From positions 1 through 36,273 of the forward strand of contig PKUF01000065.1 of assembly GCA_002869635.1 (NCBI GenBank): a stretch of DNA of 36,273 nucleotides, given 5' to 3'. A model generated the notes under the pieces. It searched no databases and was not told the DNA's origin. It worked only from the letters and a program-made list of their open reading frames with translations. Of this stretch, positions 7,658 through 16,535 are shown piece by piece; position 1 is the stretch's first letter; each line of letters begins with the position of its first letter. Position numbers and translations under genes: made by a program. This DNA is from Desulfuromonas sp. Lineage in GTDB: Bacteria > Desulfobacterota > Desulfuromonadia > Desulfuromonadales > BM515.

Positions 7658-8233
7658 ATGCTCAAACATATCACCACCTGCCTCATCGCCGGGATCGTGG
7701 TCAGCCTGCCGGTCGGCGGCACCATCCTCATCGTCGGGGCGCTGGAGAGCTCCATCTCGACGGCAGGACTCGACCGACTCCCCTTTTATGTACCGGGACT
7801 CGGGCTGCTCCTCGCCTTTGTCGCCCTTTACCTGCTCGGCCTGCTCACCTCAACGCTGATCGGGCAGTGGATCTGGAAGCGGATTGATCGGCTTTTTGAG
7901 CGGCTTCCTGCTTTGGGTCGACTTTACGTCTCGCTCAAGCAGATCCTCGGCTACGGCGAAGGGGAGGAGGCGGTCTTTCATGAGGTGGTTCTCGTCGCCG
8001 ACCCGCAGCGCAATGCTCATGAACTCGGGCTGGTGACCCGGCGCTACATGAATGAGGCGGGCGAGGAGCAGGCGGTAGTCTTTATCCCCGGCGCCCCAAC
8101 CCCGACCAACGGGCGGATGCTCCTGCTTCCGGCAGACCAGTTCACCCCCACGACGATGAGCGTCCACGACGCCCTCAAAGCCTTGGTCACCCTCGGAAAA
8201 ACCGACATTCCCCAGACACCTCCGGCACCGTAA
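7658..8233 (+). CDS. DUF502 family membrane protein
   Basis: This is a 191-residue protein matching the DUF502 family. Two membrane helices near the N-terminus (about 5-27 and 42-66) are joined by a short loop. A conserved region follows (RLPALGRLYVSLKQIL), then a soluble domain with VVLVADPQRNAHELGLVTR, VVFIPGAPTPTNGRMLLLPADQ and a C-terminal SVHDALKALVTLG helix. Bacterial members have no settled function. The start at 7658 is chosen because GGGAGGG lies seven bases upstream; the ATG at 7643 overlaps that site. The next gene starts one base after the stop, so they are in one operon. Confidence 0.9.
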   Translation: MLKHITTCLIAGIVVSLPVGGTILIVGALESSISTAGLDRLPFYVPGLGLLLAFVALYLLGLLTSTLIGQWIWKRIDRLFERLPALGRLYVSLKQILGYGEGEEAVFHEVVLVADPQRNAHELGLVTRRYMNEAGEEQAVVFIPGAPTPTNGRMLLLPADQFTPTTMSVHDALKALVTLGKTDIPQTPPAP

Positions 8234-8234
8234 G

Positions 8235-8921
8235 ATGCCCTTCATCCTCGACAGCGTCGTCCCTTGGGGACGTTCCTTCGACGAATACATCGCCATGTTT
8301 TTACTGAGCGACAAAGATCTGCAAACGCGGATTCTCGGCTGCAGCGATGGCCCAGCCAGCTTCAACGCCGAACTGCATCAGCGCGGCGGCACGGCTCTCT
8401 CTGTCGACCCTCTCTACAACTTCTCACCCGCAGCGATTTCAGGGCGGATTGACGCGACCTGTGCCACCATCCTCGCCCAACTTGAAGCCAACCGTGACGC
8501 CTACCACTGGGAGCGCTTCGGTTCTCCGGCCCAGCTTGGTAAAGAGAGGATGGCGACCATGCAGCGTTTCCTTGCCGATCTGCCGCAGGGAAGAGCCGAG
8601 GGACGCTATCTACCGGCAGCATTGCCGCAACTGCCTCTGGCGACGGGAAGCTTCGATTTAGCGCTCTGCTCACACTTTCTCTTTCTCTATAGCGACCATG
8701 TTGATCTCAACTTTCACCTGCAGGCGGTCGATGAACTCTGTCGAGTCGCCAGTGAGGTGCGGATTTTCCCTCTCGTCACCCTTGCCGATACCCCCTCTCC
8801 TCATCTCGAACCATTACGTCATCACCTCGACCAGAGCGGACTGATGCACAGCATCGAAACCAGCAATTATCACTTTCAGAGCGGCGGCGATCAGATGCTG
8901 CGCATCCTTTCTCCAGACTGA
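8235..8921 (+). CDS. SAM-dependent methyltransferase-like protein
   Basis: This is a 228-residue soluble protein. A variant motif I, ILGCSDGPASFN (33-44), is followed by an acidic residue (D58) at the end of the second strand, as in class I methyltransferases. FDLALCSHFLFLYSD resembles motif IV. The substrate is unknown, and the fold call rests on these motifs. The start codon lies one base after the DUF502 stop, implying translational coupling. No hairpin terminator is visible in the following 156 bases. Confidence 0.75.
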   Translation: MPFILDSVVPWGRSFDEYIAMFLLSDKDLQTRILGCSDGPASFNAELHQRGGTALSVDPLYNFSPAAISGRIDATCATILAQLEANRDAYHWERFGSPAQLGKERMATMQRFLADLPQGRAEGRYLPAALPQLPLATGSFDLALCSHFLFLYSDHVDLNFHLQAVDELCRVASEVRIFPLVTLADTPSPHLEPLRHHLDQSGLMHSIETSNYHFQSGGDQMLRILSPD

Positions 8922-9009
8922 CCATCGCTTCAGGCTCAGTCCCTACAAAAATGACAAAAATAGTTATACTTTTCAGCATGTTAACTTGACTATTATGATC
9001 ATTTATCTC

Positions 9010-9039
9010 TTGACAGATCGCAAGAGACGGCGGAATATT
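9010..9039 (+). promoter_or_regulatory. Candidate promoter for the DUF4395 gene
   Basis: A consensus TTGACA (9010-9015) is followed by AATATT at 9034-9039 (18-base spacer) in an AT-rich gap. It sits about 40 bases before the start codon at 9078. Confidence 0.5.
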
Positions 9040-9077
9040 ATCAAGCTATTCGCATAAACTGTTATTGGAGAAGGCCA

Positions 9078-9515
9078 ATGTCTGCCGTATGCCCTATCGT
9101 GAGTCATCAGGTCGATGAGAACAAGGTCCGGCTTGTCGCACTCTGCACCACCTTGCTCTCTCTTGCTGCTTGCTACACCCTCTCGCCTGTCCTGATCAGT
9201 CTGCTTGTTTTCGATTTTTTTCTGCGTGCCTTTGCCCTCGGCCCTTTTTCCCCGCTGGCCCGCGTTGCGGATCTGCTCCTTTCATTTCTCCCGCTCGACC
9301 CCACGCTGACGAACTATGGGCCCAAACTCTTTGCCACCCGTTTGGGGTTTGTCATGCTCGCCCTGATCGCCCTAGCGACCGGGGCGGAACTACTCCTTGC
9401 CAGCAAGATCATGCTATTGATGCTCGCACTCTTTGCCTTTTTAGAAGCGGCTTTTTCTTTCTGCGTCGGCTGTGTCATCTATTCGCAGCTGCAGCGTTTG
9501 CGCCACGCCATCTGA
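9078..9515 (+). CDS. DUF4395 family integral membrane protein
   Basis: This is a 145-residue protein with three to four hydrophobic segments (about 17-33, 35-52, 88-108 and 110-136). The N-terminal CPIVSHQVDENKVRL and the CVGC pair (C129, C132) in the last helix are typical of DUF4395. Members are often found near thioredoxin or rhodanese-like genes and may act in thiol redox chemistry, though no function is established. The ATG is preceded by GGAGAAGG. A small cysteine-rich gene follows 16 bases later and is probably co-transcribed. Confidence 0.85.
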   Translation: MSAVCPIVSHQVDENKVRLVALCTTLLSLAACYTLSPVLISLLVFDFFLRAFALGPFSPLARVADLLLSFLPLDPTLTNYGPKLFATRLGFVMLALIALATGAELLLASKIMLLMLALFAFLEAAFSFCVGCVIYSQLQRLRHAI

Positions 9516-9531
9516 ATTGAAGGAGGAGATC

Positions 9532-9729
9532 ATGTCGGACTGCGAAAAACTGGAGAAGTGCCCGTTTTTTATCAAGTACGAAGGAAGTCCCGAGTTCAAA
9601 ACACAAGGGTTCAAGAACCTCTATTGCACCGGCCCGTTACAAAGCCAGTGCGCCCGCATCGATTTCAAAGCAAAGACCGGAGCACCACCAAGCGAGAATC
9701 TCTCCCCCTCGGGGGTTGAATTCTGCTGA
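9532..9729 (+). CDS. Small cysteine-rich CPFF-type protein
   Basis: This is a 65-residue protein with five cysteines (C4, C10, C32, C40, C65) in the pattern CEKLEKCPFF...YCTGPLQSQCAR, ending in PSGVEFC. Similar short C-x5-CPFF...YC-x-G...C-x-R modules occur in deltaproteobacterial proteins of unknown role; a metal, cluster or disulfide site is plausible. It has no signal peptide, so it is probably cytoplasmic. The ATG at 9532 follows a perfect AAGGAGGAG; an upstream in-frame ATG at 9472 lies inside the DUF4395 gene and is not used. A terminator follows. Confidence 0.8.
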   Translation: MSDCEKLEKCPFFIKYEGSPEFKTQGFKNLYCTGPLQSQCARIDFKAKTGAPPSENLSPSGVEFC

Positions 9730-9745
9730 TAAAATTTACCAAGAA

Positions 9746-9778
9746 ACAAGGGCCACAGTCTATGACTGTGGCCCTTGT
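9746..9778. terminator. Hairpin terminator between convergent genes
   Basis: A 15-bp perfect stem (ACAAGGGCCACAGTC and its complement) has a three-base loop. It lies between the plus-strand CPFF gene and the end of the minus-strand kinase gene. The U-tract on either side is weak, but the stem is very strong. Confidence 0.8.
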
Positions 9779-9810
9779 CGCTTTACAAATCGATTCTTTT
9801 TATCAGGGAG

Positions 9811-12801
9811 TCACTTGCCCCCCTTGTCGATAACTCTTGCCAATTCGTCTTCCAGCTGCTCAAGCGTCACGGGTTTTACCAAATAGCCATCAAATCCCGC
9901 AGTGAGCCCCCGCGCACGCTCTTCTTTGAACGCGTGGGCGGTCATCGCGACAATCGTTGACGCCCCTTTTTGCATTGTCATCTCGGTCTCACGGATAAAA
10001 CGCAATGCCGCGTAACCATCCATCTCCGGCATCTGGATATCCATCAGGATCACGTCGTAGGCTGGCTTCTTCTGCCAAAGTGCAATCGCCTCGCGCCCAT
10101 TACGGGCAATATCAACCTTGTGGCCAAGTTTTTCCAGCATCATCACCGCAGTACGACAGTTAACGGGATGATCCTCTGCTACAAGAATGTTCAACGTTCG
10201 CCCACCTGCGGCGAGACGCTTCTTCGTATCGCCTTGTCGCCCCTCTCCCCTAAGAGCAGCGGCAGATTTTTCTCGCACCAACGGCACGTTGAAGAAGAAG
10301 CAGCTCCCTTCACCTTTTCGGCTTTCAAGTTGAAGCTCTCCCCCTCCCATCAAAGCGACGAGGCGACGACAGATCGATAGCCCCAGTCCCGTCCCGCCGA
10401 ACTTGCGGGTCGTTGACATATCCTCTTGTTGAAACGGTTCAAAAATCGCCTGTTGCATGCTCTCATCGATACCAATACCGGTATCCTTGACCCGAAATTC
10501 GACCGTGATTGTCTCGTCAGACTCTTTAAGTGGGGTCACAACCAGCGCGATTTCCCCCTCTTGAGTGAATTTCACCGCATTGCCGACGAGGTTAAGTAAG
10601 ATCTGCTTTAAGCGCAGAACATCGCCAAGTAAAACCTCTGGCAGCGTCGGTTCCACATCGAGTGTCAGTTTCAACGCGCGGTGATAAATCCGCGACTTCT
10701 GATTTTCGAGGATCTCGTGGAGTATTTTTCGCAGCGGGAAAGGATTCGAATTCAGTTCGACCTTTCCCGCCTCAATCTTCGACAAGTCGAGAATGTCACT
10801 GATCAATTCAATCAGGGTCTCACCCGACTGTTCAATAATCATCAAATACTCCTGCTGTTCCGGCGTCAAGTTGGTGAATCTGAGAAGCTGCACCATCCCG
10901 ACAATGCCGTTCATCGGAGTACGAATTTCATGGCTCATATTAGCGAGAAAATCGCTTTTGGCCTGATTGGCAATTTCTGCTGTTCGCCGCGCCTGCAAAA
11001 GCGCCTTTTCATAATTGACGTGCCGCGACATATCTCGAGAAAGAGCAAGATAGATCACCCCCTGCGGGGTTCCGACTGGAGAACAGGCGACCTCGACCGG
11101 CAAAAGGTCACCATTCTTACACCGGTGCGTACTCGTCATGATCGTTGCCTGCCCCAAGATCATCTTCTGGAATTGCCGTAGCAGGGTTGCACTGTCGTGG
11201 GAAACATCGACATCGCCGATCATCATGGCGAGGAGTTCTTCACGTGCGTAGCCGAGCATCTCGCACGCCTGACGGTTAACCTCAACGATCCGCCCCCGCT
11301 CGTCACTGACAAAGATCGCCTCAGCGGCCAGATCGATCAGGCGCTTTAAAGTCTCTTCGCTCTGCCGCAAAGCCTCTTCAGCCTCTTGTCGTTCACGAAT
11401 ATCCCGCGCCGTGGCGACAATATTAACCGCCTGTTCAATGTGGGTTGCAGCGAGGCGCACCTCGACCGGAAAACTCCCACTCGCACTCCGGCTATGGTGC
11501 ATGCCAACAAATGATTCCGTGGTCCACAACTCATCGGTTTCTACCTCTGACCTTGAGCCGACAATCGCCCCCACCCCCGGGATAATCTCATCGATATCCA
11601 TGTCCAAGACAGCGTCTCTTTTTAAATGGAGTGCGCGACAGGCTGAGGCGTTGCACTCTCTGACCCGTCGGGTCTCGAAATCAAAAACATAGAGTGCATC
11701 AGGAACCATGTCATAGATGGTACGAAGTTCCTCCTGAACCTCGTCAGTCTCTTTTTTGGCCGATTCGAGGCGGCGATTGACCACCAGAAGCCGCATGATC
11801 AAGAGAGAGATCACCACCAGAGCAACTCCAAAGGTCATCAAAGCACGCCGATAAGTGAACCAGATATCGTTCAACGTAAAGTGGGGGATCTCATCATAAG
11901 GAGCAATACGCCGAAGACGCATCAACTGTTCGACCGGAAGATAGTCGGCAGGGATGGTGAATCCTTCAATCTGGGCCTGGCTCATCACGTCCGTACCGTG
12001 CGGTAACCCCAACAGAGCTGCGGCAACACGCCGAGCCAGATCGTCATCGACATGCGGCAAGGCGACAAATGGCCACTCGGGATAGAGATGGGTCGAGAGA
12101 CGACAGGGGTAGCCGGGCAGGTTTTGCGCATTGATCACTTTAACTGCCCCGAGATCGAGTCGACCTGCAGCGGCAAGCCGTTCTAAAAGTCCGGTCCGGA
12201 CAAATCCGACATCGGCCTCACCGGCAAGGACGGCCTTGACAACCTGATCCTGAGGAACACCAGTGGTGACAAACTGTTCGCTTTTTGGCAAAGGATAACC
12301 GGATTGGAGGATTTCATACATTTGCATCTGAAATCCCCCGAAGACCTCTGAGGCCGTTGAAACACAGGCAATTTTTTTCCCTTCGATATCAGCAAGGGTC
12401 GCAATCCCTGTCGCATCGGCACGGGTAAAAATCACCCCGCCAAAGACCTTAAGGGGAACCTCCTGTTCCGTCGGGATCACTGTCGCCAAGACACCGGAAA
12501 AACCGCTGAGCTGCCGCAAAACAATATAATGTGACGGGTTGGTAAAAACGAAATCGAGACGATGCTGCTGTAACGCCTGCAGCATCTCTTCATGGTTAAG
12601 TGGAAGGAGGGTAAAACAATAGCCATCAACCGCTTCACTGAGAGACGCAACCAGAGGTGTCCAACTTTCCAACACTTCTGCCTTGGGACGATGCGCCAGA
12701 ATACCGATAGAGAGATTCTTCTCAGATGCGTTGGCAAAACTCTCAACCGCGACAAGTATCACGAAGAGCAGAATGACGGAAAACAAAGACCTCGGTATCA
12801 C
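9811..12801 (-). CDS. Hybrid histidine kinase with fused PhnD-like periplasmic binding domain
   Basis: This is a 996-residue membrane sensor. Domain order is: signal peptide (1-25); PhnD/phosphonate-type solute-binding domain (about 30-290, with IGILAHRPKAEVLESW, FVFTNPSHYI and GEADVGFVRTGLLE); membrane helix (about 320-341); two PAS domains (about 355-470 and 480-595); HisKA with H624 in NMSHEIRTPMNG; HATPase with N-box NLVGNAVKF, DTGIGID and GTGLGLSICRRL; and a receiver (870-990) with E876/D877, phospho-acceptor D921 and K976. The binding domain sits outside the membrane, so ligand binding should control phosphorylation in cis. The start is GTG with GAGG seven bases upstream, four bases after the binding-protein gene, so the pair is one operon. 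No DNA-binding regulator is nearby, so the output is unknown. Confidence 0.95.
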   Translation of the reverse strand: MIPRSLFSVILLFVILVAVESFANASEKNLSIGILAHRPKAEVLESWTPLVASLSEAVDGYCFTLLPLNHEEMLQALQQHRLDFVFTNPSHYIVLRQLSGFSGVLATVIPTEQEVPLKVFGGVIFTRADATGIATLADIEGKKIACVSTASEVFGGFQMQMYEILQSGYPLPKSEQFVTTGVPQDQVVKAVLAGEADVGFVRTGLLERLAAAGRLDLGAVKVINAQNLPGYPCRLSTHLYPEWPFVALPHVDDDLARRVAAALLGLPHGTDVMSQAQIEGFTIPADYLPVEQLMRLRRIAPYDEIPHFTLNDIWFTYRRALMTFGVALVVISLLIMRLLVVNRRLESAKKETDEVQEELRTIYDMVPDALYVFDFETRRVRECNASACRALHLKRDAVLDMDIDEIIPGVGAIVGSRSEVETDELWTTESFVGMHHSRSASGSFPVEVRLAATHIEQAVNIVATARDIRERQEAEEALRQSEETLKRLIDLAAEAIFVSDERGRIVEVNRQACEMLGYAREELLAMMIGDVDVSHDSATLLRQFQKMILGQATIMTSTHRCKNGDLLPVEVACSPVGTPQGVIYLALSRDMSRHVNYEKALLQARRTAEIANQAKSDFLANMSHEIRTPMNGIVGMVQLLRFTNLTPEQQEYLMIIEQSGETLIELISDILDLSKIEAGKVELNSNPFPLRKILHEILENQKSRIYHRALKLTLDVEPTLPEVLLGDVLRLKQILLNLVGNAVKFTQEGEIALVVTPLKESDETITVEFRVKDTGIGIDESMQQAIFEPFQQEDMSTTRKFGGTGLGLSICRRLVALMGGGELQLESRKGEGSCFFFNVPLVREKSAAALRGEGRQGDTKKRLAAGGRTLNILVAEDHPVNCRTAVMMLEKLGHKVDIARNGREAIALWQKKPAYDVILMDIQMPEMDGYAALRFIRETEMTMQKGASTIVAMTAHAFKEERARGLTAGFDGYLVKPVTLEQLEDELARVIDKGGK

Positions 12802-12804
12802 AGA

Positions 12805-13764
12805 TTATCCTCGGGGAAGGTAAGTTGCGCTCACCAGACGATGAAGCGATGCGGGGGCGTTGAGAAGCCCCGCTGAGACCATGACATCGGACATCTTTTT
12901 CGCCGCCTGAAGAAGATTTGACTTCTTGCCCGAGAGAAAATGACGGTTCTGGACCAGATTGGGGAGATCAAGCCCACGGAAACCACCGAGGATCTCGTCG
13001 GCAGAGAGGGGAATTCGGGAAGTCATACGAAAAGCGGCGTCATAAGGGTTACGACGAAAATGTTCCAAGGCTCTGAAATAGCCTTGCGTCATCCCCTGTA
13101 ACGCCAAGCGATGCCTGTTCAGAACACTCTCTTTGACCGCCAGAACGTCGAAAATCGCCGCCGGGATCTGGCGGCTGTCGAAGAGCCGATGCATCCCCGC
13201 CTTCTCAAGGCGGGTTGCAACCGGCTCATAGGTCACAAAAGCATCGGCGCAGCGGCAGGCATCAAGCTGCTGATCGACGGGAAGCGCGTGCACCTTTACT
13301 TGGGCCTCACTAAGATTCGCCTCACGTAATGCCAGATGCAACATATAGGCCCCAAGAGCACTCTTTTCGACCCCGACCGTCTGCCCTTTAAGGTCTTGCA
13401 ATTGTTTTATTTTCGGCGTGGCCATAATGACATCGGCGCCGGCAGAAACATCAAAAACAAGAACAACGGTTAATGAAATCCCTTCGTCCCGAGCCCGCAA
13501 AACCTCGTCCAGGGTCAATGCTGCTCCGTCGGCCTTTCCTTCTCGCAACAGCGCAAGGGACTCGGTGGCCGAGCGTGTTTCACATAATTCGACCGCCAAC
13601 GACTCACGGATCCACCCCTCATCCCGTGCGAGAAACATCAACTCGTACCCCGGCCAGGGATGGGCTGCGATTCGACACGGTAAAGACTTTGAACATCCCC
13701 CCATAAGGGGAAAAGAGAGAACCCCTGCTAATCCCCAGAGAAAATCCCGTCGCGACCAAAGCAT
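12805..13764 (-). CDS. NMT1/SsuA-like substrate-binding lipoprotein
   Basis: This is a 319-residue ABC-type solute-binding protein. The N-terminus has a twin-arginine-like SRRDFLWGL and a lipobox-like LMGGC, so it is probably exported and lipid-anchored. The body follows the NMT1/ThiY/SsuA pattern: HPWPGYELMFLARDEGW, GKADGAALTLDEVLRARDEG, KGQTVGVEKSALGAYML, and DAFVTYEPVATRLEKAG. The ligand is unknown; homologues bind sulfonates, nitrate or thiamine precursors. A reading from GTG at 13773 is possible, but ATG at 13764 has AAAAGGAG eight bases upstream. No permease or ATPase gene is in the window. Its operon partner is a kinase, which suggests it presents ligand to the sensor. Confidence 0.9.
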   Translation of the reverse strand: MLWSRRDFLWGLAGVLSFPLMGGCSKSLPCRIAAHPWPGYELMFLARDEGWIRESLAVELCETRSATESLALLREGKADGAALTLDEVLRARDEGISLTVVLVFDVSAGADVIMATPKIKQLQDLKGQTVGVEKSALGAYMLHLALREANLSEAQVKVHALPVDQQLDACRCADAFVTYEPVATRLEKAGMHRLFDSRQIPAAIFDVLAVKESVLNRHRLALQGMTQGYFRALEHFRRNPYDAAFRMTSRIPLSADEILGGFRGLDLPNLVQNRHFLSGKKSNLLQAAKKMSDVMVSAGLLNAPASLHRLVSATYLPRG

Positions 13765-13927
13765 GGGAACCACTCCTTTTCATGGCAGATCGCGTAAACA
13801 TCGTCGAATGACCGACGTCGCTCACAAGAAATGCGTCTCAAAACAATGCAATTTGGCATAAAATGACGCACGCCCCATTCCCCACCTTCATTCGTTTTTC
13901 AAACCTGCATTAAAAATACCACATAAC

Positions 13928-13957
13928 AAAAAAAACACCTCTTCGTGAGAAGAGGTG
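13928..13957 (-). terminator. Intrinsic terminator of the kinase operon
   Basis: A 9-bp perfect stem, CACCTCTTC/GAAGAGGTG, has a GTGA loop. On the minus strand it is followed by T8. It lies about 40 bases after the stop of the 813-residue kinase. Confidence 0.92.
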
Positions 13958-13996
13958 CCGACTAAACATTGCCACCCAGAAGAGAATTATTCTCAT

Positions 13997-16438
13997 CTAC
14001 CCCTTTGACACCTCTTGGGCCCGCTGTAATGCCGCGGCGATATCCTCTTTATGCGCCGGCTTGGCGATGTAGTCGTCAAAACCGGCTTCTAGAAGATGCT
14101 CACGATCATGACGCAGTGCACGGGCGGTCAGAGCAACGCTGCGCAGAGGACGATTTTCATGCAGGGCAATTTTCTGCATCTCACGCAACGCCTCTTCTCC
14201 ATCCATCACCGGCATCTGAATATCGAGGATCACCAGGTCAAAAGCGCCCTCCCTCCAGTGCGCAACGGCTTCTTCGCCATTGCCGCAACTGACTGTCTCG
14301 TGGCCGTAATACTGCAACACCTTTTCAAGGTAGAGGAGGCTGATTTCGTGATCTTCGGCAATCAGAACCCGTAACCGCCCCACCGGTGTTGATGGTCTGC
14401 TTATCATCGGAAATTCCCCCTTTTTGTGAGTCCGGCTAAACCTCATCTCAACATGGAAGCTGCTCCCCTTGCCTTCACAACTTTCAACCCGGATTCCACC
14501 GCCGAGGAGTTCACTGTAGCGCCGACAGAGGGTCAGGCCAAGGCCGCTGCCTCCGTAACGTCGGCTATTGCCCATCTCGGCCTGAACAAAAGGACGAAAG
14601 ATCTGCGTCATCGTCTCGTTGGACATGCCGATCCCGGTATCTATTACGCTTACAGCGACAAGCAGAGAGTCCGCCTCTTCCTCAACCAGACGACTGCGCA
14701 GAGTAATCCCCCCCTTGTGCGTAAACTTGATGGCATTACCGATCAGATGAAGAAGGACCTGCTTGAAACGCTGACGATCTCCGCACAAAAAAGAGAGCAT
14801 CCGGTCATGCTCAAAAGAGAGAGAGAGCCCCTTCTTTTCGATGAGGTGCCACTGACTCGCCGCGACCGCCTCTATTGCTTGAGCCAGGTTAAAATCAACA
14901 CTGCGCAGCGGCCTCTCTTCGGCCGCGCTGTGTGAGAGTTCGAGAATTTCGTCGATCAATTCGAGCAGGCTGGCTGAGCTCTCGTCAAGGGTCGTCAGAT
15001 ACGCCTCTTGCTCGGAGTCGAGGTCAGAGAGTTTGAGCAGCTGAGACATCCCGACGATACCGTTGAGAGGAGTTCGAATTTCGTGCCCCATCACCGCCAG
15101 AAATTCCCCCTTGACCCGATCAGCCGCCTCAGCCGCATCGCGAGCCCGGCGCAAGTCAGTCTCCATCCGACTGCGGATCACCTGACGCCAGGCCCCGTCG
15201 AGAAAGAGCTGAAGCTCTTCACCGTCAGCGGCATCGTAGACCTCCTCTTTGTTGGCGACCGCCACCACCGCCACAATCTCTTCCTGATCGAAAATCGGGA
15301 CAAAAAGAATCCGCTCGAGCGGAATATGCCCTTCGGGAACCCCCTTCTTCCCCGGATGATCTGCGGCATAGTTGTTGACAACAACCAGGCGCCGCTGGCG
15401 TACCGCCTCGGCCCAGAGCCCGGCCTCGGCCAACGGAACCTTACGGGGAAAGTCCTGAACCCGACAGGCATCGTTCGTCCCTTCAGAGCAGGCAAAGAGA
15501 GTGAACATCGCTTCTTTTTCGTCATAGAAAAAGAAGAAACCGACCTTGCTGGTGGTATGCTGCACCGCCGTTTCAAGGGCGAAACGACAAACCTCCCCAG
15601 GGCTTTTACCACTCATCGCCCCGAGTCGGGTTAACGCCTGCAGATAATCACGATGCCGCTGACGCTGAAGAGCATGCCCCTTTTCGGTACTGATATCGCG
15701 AATGACTCCAATCAGGCTCAGAGGCCTCCCTTGATCGTCACGCTGGAACCTTCCCCAACCATGCACCCAGCGTTGGCGACCATCACTGACCCGCTGTATT
15801 CGGTACTCTTTATCGAAGTTCGCTTCGGGATCAGCAGCTATCCCCTGATAATAGGCCGCCATCATCGCCCGATCCTCGGGGGCGACAATCTCAAGCCAGT
15901 TGGCCAGCGTTTTCGGATAAGCAGAATCGATTCCGAAGATCTCTTCGAGAAAAGCGGTGCACCCCCACCAGTCATTGACCAGATCGAAATGGTAGCAGCC
16001 AAGAGCGGCCGCGCGCTGGGCATCCTGAAGCCAAAGGTCTTTTTGCGCCAGACGTAACGCCTCCGCCCGGTGAGTGGAGACCTCTCGGGCGAAGGCACAG
16101 GAAAACTCCTGCTCACCGTTCGTGACATAACAAGCCCGAATCTCGGCCTGCTGAAAGCGACCAGCTCCGGTACGCTGCCTCGCCTCAAAAATCAACTCTC
16201 CAGCCTTTTTGAGCTCCTGCCAGTGCGCCTCCCACATCTCCTCTCCGAAATCGGGGGCGACATCAAAGACAGTCATCGAGAGAAGCTCTTCCTGACTGTA
16301 TTCGAGAGAACGACAGGCCGCAGCGTTGACATAGGTCAGCCGCCCGGCGGCGTCAGTCCAGAAGATCGGCTCAGGCACCCGGTCCATGGTGACCCTGGCG
16401 AGTTCTCCATTTAATTGTGACAAAAAGTGCGCAGCCAT
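13997..16438 (-). CDS. Soluble hybrid histidine kinase (PAS-PAS-GAF-HisKA-HATPase-REC)
   Basis: This is an 813-residue protein without a signal peptide or membrane helix, so it is cytoplasmic. Domains in order are: PAS (about 15-120, PEPIFWTDAAGRLTYVN); PAS with a PAC tail (about 140-252, GVIRDIS); GAF-type sensor (about 260-425); HisKA with H452 in MGHEIRTPLNG; HATPase with LIGNAIKF, DTGIGM and GSGLGLTLCRR; and a receiver (690-805) with E695/D696, phospho-acceptor D739 and K793. The GAF segment (CSEGTNDACRVQDFP) is of the type often fused to bacterial hybrid kinases. The gene follows the Cache kinase by 97 bases on the same strand and is closed by a strong terminator, so the two may be co-transcribed. 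Signal and target are unknown. Confidence 0.93.
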   Translation of the reverse strand: MAAHFLSQLNGELARVTMDRVPEPIFWTDAAGRLTYVNAAACRSLEYSQEELLSMTVFDVAPDFGEEMWEAHWQELKKAGELIFEARQRTGAGRFQQAEIRACYVTNGEQEFSCAFAREVSTHRAEALRLAQKDLWLQDAQRAAALGCYHFDLVNDWWGCTAFLEEIFGIDSAYPKTLANWLEIVAPEDRAMMAAYYQGIAADPEANFDKEYRIQRVSDGRQRWVHGWGRFQRDDQGRPLSLIGVIRDISTEKGHALQRQRHRDYLQALTRLGAMSGKSPGEVCRFALETAVQHTTSKVGFFFFYDEKEAMFTLFACSEGTNDACRVQDFPRKVPLAEAGLWAEAVRQRRLVVVNNYAADHPGKKGVPEGHIPLERILFVPIFDQEEIVAVVAVANKEEVYDAADGEELQLFLDGAWRQVIRSRMETDLRRARDAAEAADRVKGEFLAVMGHEIRTPLNGIVGMSQLLKLSDLDSEQEAYLTTLDESSASLLELIDEILELSHSAAEERPLRSVDFNLAQAIEAVAASQWHLIEKKGLSLSFEHDRMLSFLCGDRQRFKQVLLHLIGNAIKFTHKGGITLRSRLVEEEADSLLVAVSVIDTGIGMSNETMTQIFRPFVQAEMGNSRRYGGSGLGLTLCRRYSELLGGGIRVESCEGKGSSFHVEMRFSRTHKKGEFPMISRPSTPVGRLRVLIAEDHEISLLYLEKVLQYYGHETVSCGNGEEAVAHWREGAFDLVILDIQMPVMDGEEALREMQKIALHENRPLRSVALTARALRHDREHLLEAGFDDYIAKPAHKEDIAAALQRAQEVSKG

Positions 16439-16535
16439 TATCTACCCCCAAACCCCAAATGCCTCAAGAGATTACTCCACAAGATACGCGTAAAACCGAT
16501 AACCAAACAACACGAATCGATAGCATCGTCAAACA

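Noticed and set aside
13850-13875. TTGGCAT...ACGCA as a sigma-54 promoter
   Set aside because: The GG-to-GC spacing is eleven bases, not ten, and it points away from the kinase and binding-protein genes.
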